From the NCBI RefSeq assembly GCF_000380645.1, contig NZ_AQXZ01000018.1, forward strand, positions 558,001 to 622,000: a stretch of DNA of 64,000 nucleotides, read 5' to 3'. The notes beneath the pieces are model-generated. The model was not told the DNA's origin, searched no databases, and saw nothing but the letters and a program-made list of their open reading frames with translations. The position numbers were made by a program, and so were the translations under genes. Origin of the DNA: Smaragdicoccus niigatensis DSM 44881 = NBRC 103563 (GTDB lineage: Bacteria > Actinomycetota > Actinomycetes > Mycobacteriales > Mycobacteriaceae). The number at the start of each line of letters is the position of its first letter. The first letter of the stretch is position 1. Below, one piece after another: positions 39,415 to 47,529 of this stretch.

Positions 39415-39744
39415 TCAGCCGATCACCGAGCTGATTCGTCCGAGAAATCCGCGGTCGGCAGGGTCGACGACCGGCGCAGCGTGGCTCACGAGGTCGCGAA
39501 CCGTCGCGACGAGGCTGCGCTCGTCATCGAGATCGATGTCGGTGATCGGCGTGTGGGCGCGGGCAACGACGTCTTCATCGGTCGGCACTGCAGACGCGAG
39601 TCCGTCGCGATACAGCTCGACAATGAGGTCGCGGCGCACGACGCGGAACGCAAAGGACCGACTGCCGGCAAAGTGGCCGAAGCCGTTCGCGTACGGACCA
39701 ACGGTCACGTAGTCGACAGCGAACTCAGGTGTTCCTGTGGTCAC
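39415..39744 (-). CDS. Small conserved protein of the lppL locus, unknown
   Basis: From GTG 39744, with GGGGGAG 7 bases upstream, this encodes 109 residues (TTGTPEFAVDYVTVGPYANGFGHFAGSRSF...). The longer open frame upstream would remove that ribosome site. The sequence has beta-strand character and no membrane helix. I know no domain; in position it matches Rv2137c of M. tuberculosis, next to LppL. It leads the operon with the MTB12-like lipoprotein and the MMPL exporter. Confidence 0.75.
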   Translation of the reverse strand: MTTGTPEFAVDYVTVGPYANGFGHFAGSRSFAFRVVRRDLIVELYRDGLASAVPTDEDVVARAHTPITDIDLDDERSLVATVRDLVSHAAPVVDPADRGFLGRISSVIG

Positions 39745-39919
39745 CAAAAGTCTCCCCCGGAAGGTTCCCAGCCGTCCCCACCCCGACGAACAGCTTTGGA
39801 CGCACACAACCGTAGCCTTGTGTGGCGCAGCTGTGGGCAAGTTGGACACTACCCAACCGTGGCGTAACAGCTGTCAAGCTGCTACCTGAAAAGCGCGTGT
39901 CGTTGTCCTAGGGGGACGT

Positions 39920-40858
39920 GTGAAGCGGATCTTGGTCATCGCGGTGGTCGCCGCGGCGCTTGCGAGCGGCTGCGCCAAGGACGCCTCGTCCGACCGGATC
40001 CAAACGGTCGAACCCGCCACCGCTGCTGTCTCACCGGCCACCGCAGTCGTACCAGCGGGGACCGTCGAGCCGACCGCGACGCAGGCGACCAAACTGGTGT
40101 TCTGTACGAAGACCGGCCAGCTCGTTACACTCGCCGGCGGAACCGTCGTCTTCGGCAAGGCCACCATTTCCGGCGTTACGGCACTGTTTTCCGCCAACCC
40201 GGGTGAGATCTTCGTCGCTACCGGAGATCGGGTCGAGCGGTATGACCTGGCGGCCGAGAAGCGGGTCGCGACCTATCCGGCAGACGGCCCAGCGCTGTCC
40301 GCAGCAGTTCTTTCCAACGGACGCGTGGCCGTCGGAACGGCAAACGGCCGCGTCCTGGTGTTCGACGGTGACCGCGTCGTCGCTCGCATCGGCGGCTTCG
40401 CGTCGGTGGATGCGCTTGCTGCCGTGGGGAATTCGCTGCTGGCCCTCGACGTCCGGCAGTCGATGCTCGTGGAAGTCAACGTCGATAGCCAGTCCCACGG
40501 GCTCGCCTTGCGCACGGGGCAGGGCGCCGCACAGCTTGCGACCGACCATTGGGGCCGGGTTCTCGTTACGGATCCCCGCACGCGGGAACTCACCGTCTAC
40601 AGCGCGAATCCGCTCATGATGCGGCAACGAATCCCCACCGGTTCGGCGCCGTATGCCGTCACCTACGACGACGTGCACGAGATCGCGTGGGTAACCTTGA
40701 CGGAAACCAATGAGGTAGTCGGCTATGACCTCTCGACCGGTACGGCGCGCGAGGTTCACCGCTACCCCACGGTTCGGCAGCCGAATGCGATTGCGGTCGA
40801 CCCCAAAACCGGCGAGTTGTTCGTGGCGGGCGAAGGGCTTCAACGCATTCCGGCGTGA
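39920..40858 (+). CDS. lppL: LppL-like beta-propeller lipoprotein
   Basis: A 312-residue lipoprotein, signal MKRILVIAVVAAALASGC with lipobox ASGC, start GTG 39920 behind GGGGGAC. After a Thr/Ala/Pro linker, about 250 residues form YVTN/NHL-like propeller blades (GEIFVATGDRVERYDLAAEKRV, GRVAVGTANGRVLVFDGDRV, EIAWVTLTETNEVVGYDLSTG). It should sit on the outer face of the membrane and bind a partner or ligand. It precedes DUF5703 and pyrD as lppL does in mycobacteria; the symbol rests on that position. Confidence 0.82.
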   Translation: MKRILVIAVVAAALASGCAKDASSDRIQTVEPATAAVSPATAVVPAGTVEPTATQATKLVFCTKTGQLVTLAGGTVVFGKATISGVTALFSANPGEIFVATGDRVERYDLAAEKRVATYPADGPALSAAVLSNGRVAVGTANGRVLVFDGDRVVARIGGFASVDALAAVGNSLLALDVRQSMLVEVNVDSQSHGLALRTGQGAAQLATDHWGRVLVTDPRTRELTVYSANPLMMRQRIPTGSAPYAVTYDDVHEIAWVTLTETNEVVGYDLSTGTAREVHRYPTVRQPNAIAVDPKTGELFVAGEGLQRIPA

Positions 40859-40873
40859 CGCAAGGAGGCCGGT

Positions 40874-41131
40874 ATGAGCGAAGTGCTGGCACGCCTTCCG
40901 GAAGGTTGGCGCGAGAGCGCCGACGAGCTGATCCGGGACGGCGAGTACGACCTGCTCCCGCTTCGGCTTCCGCCCGACGTCACGCGAGTGAGCGCAACGT
41001 TGCGCCTCGCGCTGCAGGCCGAATTCGGCGGTTGGGAGATTTCCCGCGTCCGGCGGTATCCGGACGGCACCCGCAAGGTGCTCTTAAAGAGGAAGAAGCC
41101 GGTCCGGCCGGCGCTCGAACAGGAGGATTGA
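40874..41131 (+). CDS. DUF5703 family protein
   Basis: An 85-residue basic protein of the actinobacterial DUF5703 family, with [30 protein letters not shown] and the arginine/lysine-rich C-terminus [15 protein letters not shown]. No membrane segment is seen. AAGGAGG lies about 5 bases before ATG 40874. It is four bases from pyrD, so the two are co-transcribed, but a role in pyrimidine synthesis is not shown. Confidence 0.87.
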   Translation: MSEVLARLPEGWRESADELIRDGEYDLLPLRLPPDVTRVSATLRLALQAEFGGWEISRVRRYPDGTRKVLLKRKKPVRPALEQED

Positions 41132-41135
41132 TCGG

Positions 41136-42209
41136 GTGTACCAGCTGCTCCTGCGGTTGATGTTCCGCATCCCGGCGGAACGAATTCATCACCTGGTGTC
41201 GACCCTGCTGTTCCTCATGGCCAAGATTCCCCCGGTCCGCTGGACGGTCGGGAAGCTCTGTCGTGTCGATGCCCCCGAGCTGCACAGCACCGTGTTCGGC
41301 GTCGAGTTCCCGGCACCGATGGGGCTGGCTGCGGGATTCGACAAGGACGCCCACTGCGTCGACGCCTGGGAAGCAGTCGGGTTCGGTTTCGCCGAAGTTG
41401 GAACGGTCACCGCCCAGGCGCAGCCAGGCAATCCGCAGCCGCGCCTGTTCCGCCTGCCGGCCGACCGCGCGCTCGTCAACCGCATGGGCTTCAACAACCA
41501 CGGCGCCGGCAACGCGGCGAACAATCTGCGCAGTCGGGGTACGCACATCCCGATCGCCGCGAATATCGGCAAGACGAAGATCGTCGAGCCGGCTGACGCC
41601 GCCGCGGACTATCGGGCGTCGGCTGTGCTGGTCGGCCCCTTGTGTGAATTCCTCGTCGTCAACGTGAGCTCGCCGAACACGCCAGGCCTGCGTGACCTGC
41701 AGGCCGTCGAAAGCCTGCGGCCGATTCTGCAGGCGATCCAGGAAGTCGTCGCCGTGCCAGTCCTCGTCAAGATCGCGCCGGACCTCACCGACGACGACAT
41801 CGACGCGGTCGCCGACCTCGCCGTCGAACTCGGGCTGGCCGGAATCGTCGCGACAAACACGACGATCAGCCGCGCGGGTCTCGCATCAGACCCCGTCCTG
41901 GTTGCCGAGATCGGCGCGGGCGGGCTGTCCGGAGCGCCGTTGCATGATCGGTCACTCGAGGTTCTCGGCCGCCTGTTCGACCGCGTCGGCGACAAGCTCG
42001 TTCTGGTCTCCGTCGGCGGTATCGAAACCGCTGACCAGGCATGGGAACGGATCATCAACGGCGCTTCCCTACTCGAGGGCTACACCGGCCTGATCTACGG
42101 CGGCCTGCTCTGGCCTCGCCGAATTCACCGTGGCATTGCAGCGAAGCTGCGGGAACACGGCTTCACCAACATCAGCGAGGCCGTCGGCAGCGCGCGGGTG
42201 CCCGCCTGA
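41136..42209 (+). CDS. pyrD: Dihydroorotate dehydrogenase (quinone), class 2
   Basis: PyrD oxidises dihydroorotate to orotate in pyrimidine synthesis and passes electrons to quinone. The 357-residue length and the N-terminal amphipathic segment ([25 protein letters not shown]) mark the membrane-associated class 2. FMN and substrate motifs are present: [54 protein letters not shown] with the catalytic Ser, and ATNTTISR. The start is GTG 41136 behind AGGAGG. It matches Rv2139. Confidence 0.97.
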   Translation: MYQLLLRLMFRIPAERIHHLVSTLLFLMAKIPPVRWTVGKLCRVDAPELHSTVFGVEFPAPMGLAAGFDKDAHCVDAWEAVGFGFAEVGTVTAQAQPGNPQPRLFRLPADRALVNRMGFNNHGAGNAANNLRSRGTHIPIAANIGKTKIVEPADAAADYRASAVLVGPLCEFLVVNVSSPNTPGLRDLQAVESLRPILQAIQEVVAVPVLVKIAPDLTDDDIDAVADLAVELGLAGIVATNTTISRAGLASDPVLVAEIGAGGLSGAPLHDRSLEVLGRLFDRVGDKLVLVSVGGIETADQAWERIINGASLLEGYTGLIYGGLLWPRRIHRGIAAKLREHGFTNISEAVGSARVPA

Positions 42210-42293
42210 TTCTTCATCAACGCGACGATTGAGTCGGCCGGGGTTGGGCAATCCTCTTAGTTGAGCAGCCGTCCAGCTCGAGAGGACTTACTG

Positions 42294-42668
42294 ATGAAGA
42301 TCATTCGATGGAGCGCGGTAATCGCGTCCGGGTTCTTAGGGCTTCTCCTCCTCTTTTCCATCACGGAGAACGACACCACGACGGAGTCGCGCTTTGTTCG
42401 GGTGATCCTCGGAGTCATCGGTATCGCCGGAGCCTTCGGGCTTTTCCGCGCCGAACGGTGGGGGAAGCCGGTCGTCATCGTCTTCGGGCTTCTGCTCGTC
42501 GTGCTCGGCGTCGTGTCCATCACGATTGGCCAAACCGCCGCGGCCGCTGCCGTCGTGATCGTGCCGGGTCTGGTCGTCACGCTCCTTGGAGCACTGTCGG
42601 AGACGAATGGTCCGCTGCGGCGGTTCAGCCGAACAACGGGCGGCGTCGGCGACGCGCCGGCGTCCTAG
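42294..42668 (+). CDS. Small four-TM membrane protein, unknown
   Basis: From ATG 42294, with GAGAGGAC upstream, this encodes 124 residues and four hydrophobic segments (about residues 6-24, 38-54, 63-82, 86-104). I recognise no family motif. The C-terminus is polar and ends under the stop of the sigma factor gene in convergent overlap. It follows pyrD after 84 bases and may have its own promoter. Confidence 0.8.
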   Translation: MKIIRWSAVIASGFLGLLLLFSITENDTTTESRFVRVILGVIGIAGAFGLFRAERWGKPVVIVFGLLLVVLGVVSITIGQTAAAAAVVIVPGLVVTLLGALSETNGPLRRFSRTTGGVGDAPAS

Positions 42669-43468
42669 CCGACTGGTTCCACCGTCGCCTCGACCGACTG
42701 CACCCCACCGTCGATGATCGTCAATCGCAACGTCGCAAAGCAGCGACCATCGCGGAACGCAAAGATCGTCGTACCTGCGGCGATGAGCGACTGACCACGG
42801 AGGAACGGCAACAGCGTCCGAGCCACGTCATCGGCTCCCTTGTTGCGTATGGGTGGGAGCCCGTTGGTGAAGACCGCCGCTCCCCAGGCCTGTGGATTCA
42901 GCGTCGTGACCAGCGCCTGCAGGTTTCCGGTGCGACATGCCGCGAGGAACGAGTCCACGACGCGGGTGACGTCTGAGCCCCCTGGATCGATGACGGGCGA
43001 CTCCGCCGCAAGCCGTCGTCGCCCGCGGCTCGCGAGCTGACGCACGGCGGCGTGGGACTGACCGGTGACCTCGGCGATGTCCTTGAAGCCCATCGCAAAG
43101 ACGTCGTGCAGGAGGAAGCTCACCCGTTCCTCGGGCGAGAGTCGATCGAGGAGAACGATCAGCGCCGTCCGCACGGACTCGTCCAACGTGACCCGATCCG
43201 CGGGGTCGGGCGCGTACCGTTCGGGGACGTCCGCCGCGGCCGGAATCTCGCGCCGCGTGGCTGCGGACTTGAGGTGGTCGAAGCAGATTCGGCTCGTCGT
43301 GGTGGTCAGCCACGCTGCGGGGGACTCGACGTCACGAGCCAGCGCGAGCCTCGTGAATGCCTCCTGGACGGCATCCTCGGCCTGCCCCGGATCACCGAGG
43401 ATATGTTCGGCCAGCCCGATGAGCCGACGACGCTCGACGTTCCAGGCTTGTTCGAATTGAGTGCTCAT
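42665..43468 (-). CDS. SigJ-like ECF sigma factor with SnoaL-like C-terminal domain
   Basis: A 267-residue sigma factor of the SigJ/ECF41 type. Region 2 is AEHILGDPGQAEDAVQEAFTRLA and SPAAWLTTTTSRICFDHL; region 4 is LSPEERVSFLLHDVFAMGFKDIAEVTGQSHAAVRQLASRGRRRL. The last ~95 residues form a SnoaL/NTF2-like domain, which in this group controls sigma activity in place of a separate anti-sigma factor. It is divergent from the NAD(P)-binding reductase gene over 80 bases, and ECF41-type factors often drive the oxidoreductase gene next to them, so that gene is a likely target. Confidence 0.92.
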   Translation of the reverse strand: MSTQFEQAWNVERRRLIGLAEHILGDPGQAEDAVQEAFTRLALARDVESPAAWLTTTTSRICFDHLKSAATRREIPAAADVPERYAPDPADRVTLDESVRTALIVLLDRLSPEERVSFLLHDVFAMGFKDIAEVTGQSHAAVRQLASRGRRRLAAESPVIDPGGSDVTRVVDSFLAACRTGNLQALVTTLNPQAWGAAVFTNGLPPIRNKGADDVARTLLPFLRGQSLIAAGTTIFAFRDGRCFATLRLTIIDGGVQSVEATVEPVG

Positions 43469-43548
43469 GTTTCTACTGACGAATTGCGCTCGCGAAGTGT
43501 GACCGGGCTGGGTGTCACAGTTCTCGCCGCCAACTCGTCAGTCCAAGC

Positions 43549-44178
43549 ATGAAGATTCTCATTCTTGGTGCAACCGGCGGCGTTGGTCGCCATCTGGTCG
43601 AGCAGGCAGTCGCGAATGGTCATGACGTCTCGGTGGTGTGCCGAGACGTCCGTCGAATCCCGACGGGCTGGCCCGTGACCCCGCACCGACTCGACCTCAG
43701 CATCGCCACTTCCGCTGAACTCGCTGTTGCCGTCGCCGGCACCGACGCCGTCGTGTCCGCCCTCGGCCATCGCTCGAAATCGGACCGTGGGGTCCTCGGC
43801 CGGTCCGCCGAAACCGTCGTCGGCGCGATGTGGGAGGCGGGCGTCCGCCGCTTCATCGGCATCAGCGCCGCCCCGTTGGCTCCGGCGGAGGACTTCACTG
43901 CTCGGTACCTCATGATGCCGATCGTCAAGCGCGCGTTCGCCGAGGTCTACCGCGACACCGCGGACATGGAGGCCGTGCTGCGCGAAGCCCAGGTCGATTG
44001 GACCGTCGTTCGTCCACCGCGACTCACAAACCACCGCTTGACCGGCACTTACCGCACCGCGTTCGACCGCAACCTCCGGCACGGGCGAAGCATCGGGCGT
44101 GCCGATCTCGCGCAGTTCATGCTCGCCGCGATCTCCGAAGGCGCGACCATCGGCCACGCCATCGGGATCGCGTACTAG
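43549..44178 (+). CDS. NAD(P)-binding epimerase/reductase-like protein
   Basis: A 209-residue atypical short-chain dehydrogenase of the NmrA/SDR-like type. It begins with the nucleotide-binding MKILILGATGGVGRHLVEQA and continues with VVSALGHRS, RRFIGISAAPLAP and VDWTVVRPPRLTNHRLTG. It has no classical YxxxK pair, as expected for the NAD(P)H-binding (NmrA-like) group, which may sense redox state or reduce small molecules. It is divergent from the SigJ-like gene, probably its target. Confidence 0.88.
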   Translation: MKILILGATGGVGRHLVEQAVANGHDVSVVCRDVRRIPTGWPVTPHRLDLSIATSAELAVAVAGTDAVVSALGHRSKSDRGVLGRSAETVVGAMWEAGVRRFIGISAAPLAPAEDFTARYLMMPIVKRAFAEVYRDTADMEAVLREAQVDWTVVRPPRLTNHRLTGTYRTAFDRNLRHGRSIGRADLAQFMLAAISEGATIGHAIGIAY

Positions 44179-44179
44179 G

Positions 44180-44692
44180 TCAGTTCTCTTCGTGCGTACC
44201 CACGATGTACGCCCGCGCGATCGCGTGCATGAACAGGTGGAATCCGACAACTGCCGGCGGAGTGTCCTCGTTGAGGTCGAGCTTCTCGACGTCGAGCGCA
44301 TGGACGGCATAGAAGTAACGATGTGGGCCATGGCCGGCGGGCGGGAACGGCCCGACGTACTTGGCGGCTGAGGTGTCAGCCTTGACGGTGAGTGCCTCGG
44401 CGGGCAGATCACCGGCGCCCGATTCCAGCGATGTGGTCGACGCCGGGATGTTGATGACGAGCCAGTGCCAGAAGCCGGACGTCGTCGGGGCGTCCGGGTC
44501 GTAACACGTCACGACGAAACTCTTCGTTTCCGCCGGAAAGCCGGACCAGCTGAGCTGCGGAGAGACATCGCCGCCACCGGCCGGGCTGCCGACCTGTGCG
44601 TGCGCAACGGGCTGACCATCGCTGATATCGGTCGACGTCAGCTCGAACGACGGCAGTTGCTTCATCGGCGGGTCATATGGGTTGTGGGCCAT
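44180..44692 (-). CDS. YbhB/YbcL family PEBP protein
   Basis: A 170-residue phosphatidylethanolamine-binding-protein homologue. The ligand-pocket motifs are [20 protein letters not shown] and [23 protein letters not shown] 44692 has GAGGA 5 bases upstream and gives a start like that of M. tuberculosis Rv2140c; upstream starts lie next to the peptidase stop. The ligand or inhibitory role is unknown. It follows the M20 peptidase gene by 15 bases, the same order as Rv2141c-Rv2140c. Confidence 0.93.
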   Translation of the reverse strand: MAHNPYDPPMKQLPSFELTSTDISDGQPVAHAQVGSPAGGGDVSPQLSWSGFPAETKSFVVTCYDPDAPTTSGFWHWLVINIPASTTSLESGAGDLPAEALTVKADTSAAKYVGPFPPAGHGPHRYFYAVHALDVEKLDLNEDTPPAVVGFHLFMHAIARAYIVGTHEEN

Positions 44693-44707
44693 GGGTGTCC
44701 TCATCAA

Positions 44708-46039
44708 TCAGCAGTGTCGAAGGAAGTGATCCAGTACGCGGGTACCGAATTTCAGTGCCTCGACGGGCACTCGTTCGTCCACGCCGTGGAACAGCGCGGC
44801 GAAATCCAGGTCGGCCGGCAGCTTCAGCGGAGCAAAACCGAAGCAGCGGATGCCGAGCTTCTTGAATGCTTTCGCGTCCGTGCCGCCGGACAGCATGTAG
44901 GGCACGGTTCGGGCGTTGGGGTCTTCGGACAGTATCGCGGCGTTCATCGCGTCGACGAGATGTCCATCGAAGGACGTTTCGTAGTCATCGAGTTCGGCAA
45001 TCCACTCGCGCTGCACGTCCGGGCCGAGCAGACGGTCGATTTCCGCGAGGAAAGCGTCCTTGCGGCCCGGTAGCCAGCGACAGTCAATGGTCGCGTGTGC
45101 GGTCTGCGGAATGACGTTCGCTTTGTAGCCCGCGCTGAGCATCGTCGGGTTTGCGGTGTCGCGGACGGTTGCGCCGACGATCCGTCCGATGCTTCCGAGC
45201 TTGGCGATGAGTTCGTCGTTCGCGGGCAGTCCGGTCTCCTCTGACACCGCCTGCAGGAACTGCTCGAGAGTGTCCGTGAGAATGAGCGGGAATTCGTGCC
45301 GTCCGACGCGCGCAACCGCCTCGCTGAGGATCGTGACGGCGTTGTCCTCGTGGAGAAAGCTGCCGTGTCCGGCTTTGGCTGTTGCGGTCAGGCGCATCCA
45401 GCCGAGGGCCTTCTCCGCGGTTTCCACGAGGTAGAGGCGCTTCTCACCGCCGTCCGTGCTCGGTACCGTCAGGCTGAATCCCCCGACCTCACCAACCGCT
45501 TCGGTGACACCGTCGAACAGGTCCGGTCGATTGTCGACGAGCCACTGCGCGCCATAGGCCCCGGCCGCCTCCTCATCGGCGACGAACGCGAAGACGAGAT
45601 CCCGTGGCGGGACATAGCCTTCGGCCTTGTATTGGCGAGCGAGCGCCAACATCATGCCGTCCATGTCTTTCATGTCGACGGCGCCGCGACCCCACACATA
45701 ACCGTCCTGCACCGCGCCCGAGAACGGGTGCACGCTCCAATCGGCAGGCTCGGCCGGAACGACGTCGAGGTGACCGTGCAGCAGCATCGCGCCGCGGCTC
45801 GAATCCGCGCCCGGAAGTCGCACGAATACGTTTCCGCGGCCGGGCGCACCGGATTCGATGTACTCGGGTTCGTATCCGACGTCGGCGAGTTGCTCCGCGA
45901 CCCACTCGGCGCATTCCCGTTCGCCCTTCGTGGTGGCGAGGTCGCCGGTATTGCTGGTGTCGAACCGGATCAGACTGCTGACCAACTCGACGACTTCAGC
46001 CTCAGCGCGAGATTCAACTGCGCGGGTTTCAGACGACAC
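44708..46039 (-). CDS. M20/M25/M40 family metallopeptidase
   Basis: A 443-residue cytoplasmic dizinc peptidase or deacylase. Zinc ligands are in LLHGHLDVVPAEP (His, and Asp two residues on), GRGAVDMKDMDG (bridging Asp), FVADEEAAGAYGA (catalytic Glu and a Glu ligand) and FHGVDERVP near the C-terminus (last His). The dimerisation domain lies at about residues 210-330. The substrate could be a dipeptide or N-acyl amino acid. Position matches Rv2141c. Confidence 0.93.
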   Translation of the reverse strand: MSSETRAVESRAEAEVVELVSSLIRFDTSNTGDLATTKGERECAEWVAEQLADVGYEPEYIESGAPGRGNVFVRLPGADSSRGAMLLHGHLDVVPAEPADWSVHPFSGAVQDGYVWGRGAVDMKDMDGMMLALARQYKAEGYVPPRDLVFAFVADEEAAGAYGAQWLVDNRPDLFDGVTEAVGEVGGFSLTVPSTDGGEKRLYLVETAEKALGWMRLTATAKAGHGSFLHEDNAVTILSEAVARVGRHEFPLILTDTLEQFLQAVSEETGLPANDELIAKLGSIGRIVGATVRDTANPTMLSAGYKANVIPQTAHATIDCRWLPGRKDAFLAEIDRLLGPDVQREWIAELDDYETSFDGHLVDAMNAAILSEDPNARTVPYMLSGGTDAKAFKKLGIRCFGFAPLKLPADLDFAALFHGVDERVPVEALKFGTRVLDHFLRHC

Positions 46040-46137
46040 GCGACTTTCTTACCACCGGCGGGTACCCGTCGCACGGATAAGCGCTTCGGCGCAGCAAACG
46101 TGCAATTAACGTCTCCCGTAGGAGATGAGGGGGAAAC

Positions 46138-46728
46138 ATGGCGTACCAAGTTGGCTACTTCATCGGAAGTCTGTCGTCGACGTCGATCAATCGGAAACTG
46201 TCCAAGGCACTCATCAAGCTCGCACCCAAGGACCTCGAGTTCACCGAGATCCCCATCCGCGATCTGCCGCTCTACTCGCCCGATTACGACGCCGACTATC
46301 CGGCCGAAGGTCGCGCGCTCAAACAAGCGATCGCCTGCTGCGATGCCGTCCTCTTCATCACTCCCGAGTACAACCGCTCGATCCCCGGCGCGCTCAAGAA
46401 CGCGATCGATTGGGCGAGCCGACCGTGGGGCCAGAACTCGTTCGACCACATCCCCGCCGCGGTCATCGGCGGCTCCCCGGGCGGGATCGGCACCGCCCTC
46501 GGGCAACAGGCATTGCGCGGGGTCTTGGGCTTCTGCAACGCCCGCCAGATGACGGCACCCGAGGCTTACATCCAGATCAAGCCGGATCTTCTGACCGACG
46601 ACGGCGACGTCACCGTCGAGGGCACGAAAGCCTTTCTGCGGGACTACATGCAGGAGTTCCGCGACCACATCGTGCGCGTCCTGACTGTGCTTCCGCGTGA
46701 TCGCGATGACGCGCCACCAGCGGATTAG
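46138..46728 (+). CDS. NADPH-dependent FMN reductase
   Basis: A 196-residue flavodoxin-fold reductase. It has the FMN phosphate loop GSLSSTSINRKLSKAL, the family motif ITPEYNRSIPGALKNAIDWASRP, and IGGSPGGIGTALGQQALR. It should reduce quinones, flavins or azo compounds with NADPH. GGAGATGAGGGGG lies just before ATG 46138. It is divergent from the M20 peptidase gene and ends 49 bases before the tRNA. Confidence 0.93.
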   Translation: MAYQVGYFIGSLSSTSINRKLSKALIKLAPKDLEFTEIPIRDLPLYSPDYDADYPAEGRALKQAIACCDAVLFITPEYNRSIPGALKNAIDWASRPWGQNSFDHIPAAVIGGSPGGIGTALGQQALRGVLGFCNARQMTAPEAYIQIKPDLLTDDGDVTVEGTKAFLRDYMQEFRDHIVRVLTVLPRDRDDAPPAD

Positions 46729-46777
46729 GGAAAGCTGGCGCGCATCGGTTACTCTTTCAACCGCACAGAGTGCGCAT

Positions 46778-46863
46778 GCGCGAGTGGCGGAATGGCAGAC
46801 GCGCTAGCTTGAGGTGCTAGTGTCCTACTAACGGACGTGGGGGTTCAAGTCCCCCCTCGCGCA
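46778..46863 (+). tRNA. tRNA-Leu (GAG anticodon)
   Basis: An 86-base tRNA with a 7-bp acceptor stem GCGCGAG/CTCGCGC, discriminator A at 46863, D arm with GGCAGACGCG, anticodon arm CTAGC-TTGAGGT-GCTAG and anticodon GAG at 46811-46813, a long variable arm (TGTCCTACTAACGGACG) typical of tRNA-Leu, and T loop TTCAAGT. CCA is not encoded. It reads CUC and CUU codons. A terminator follows 5 bases later. Confidence 0.97.
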
Positions 46864-46868
46864 CTCTT

Positions 46869-46905
46869 CGAAATCCCCTGAGACCAACGGTCGCAGGGGA
46901 TTTCG
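46869..46905 (+). terminator. Terminator after tRNA-Leu
   Basis: A perfect 12-bp stem CGAAATCCCCTG / CAGGGGATTTCG with a 13-base loop lies just after the tRNA. It may also end transcription of the convergent GtrA gene. Confidence 0.85.
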
Positions 46906-46910
46906 GCATT

Positions 46911-47378
46911 TCACGGCCAGTCGAACACCCAGGTGCGGAGCGCGAAGAAGCGCAGCCCACCGACCACGGCGCTGATCGCGATGGACCACGCGGCGAGCGC
47001 TGCGCTGGTCGGATGCGACGTCAGATTCTGCAACATCTCCACCACGGCTTCGTTGACGGCAAGCCCAATCAGCGCGGTCCCGCCACCGTCACGTTGTGCC
47101 GTGAACCAACTGACGCGATCAGCGGCACGGAACGTCACCCGGCGATGCAATTCATTGGCGATCACGGTGCTCAAGAGGGCTGCCGCGACGACCGCTTCGG
47201 CCGTTCCGGAACCACTGCCGAGCACGAAGACCGCGAAGTAGACCGCGTTGCTGACCACCCCGATGACAACGTATCGAACGAACTGAGCGGCCGCCGTGTT
47301 CGACCGGACGTTGACTGCAGGCAGTGCGGAACCGCCGACCGCCAGGGTCGGCATCGGAGGGTTCAGCACTGCTTGCAT
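46911..47378 (-). CDS. GtrA family membrane protein
   Basis: A 155-residue protein with four membrane helices and the GtrA pattern: FVRYVVIGVVSNAVYFAVFVL, ANELHRRVTFRA, and RFFALRTWVFDWP at the C-terminus. GtrA proteins are thought to help flip or carry polyprenyl-linked sugars for wall or surface glycans. No glycosyltransferase gene is adjacent here. It is divergent from lon over 151 bases. Confidence 0.92.
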   Translation of the reverse strand: MQAVLNPPMPTLAVGGSALPAVNVRSNTAAAQFVRYVVIGVVSNAVYFAVFVLGSGSGTAEAVVAAALLSTVIANELHRRVTFRAADRVSWFTAQRDGGGTALIGLAVNEAVVEMLQNLTSHPTSAALAAWSIAISAVVGGLRFFALRTWVFDWP

Positions 47379-47529
47379 GACTACAGACTCACTGCCTTGC
47401 CCCTGGTTTCCTCGCGAGCCCGCTGTGGGTCTGCTGTCAACCGCACGACCGGTTCGCTATAGGCGAACTCCCAGGCGGAACATCGGCACGGCCATCGGAC
47501 TTTTACCAGTCATAGAGAAAGGTGGCCAC

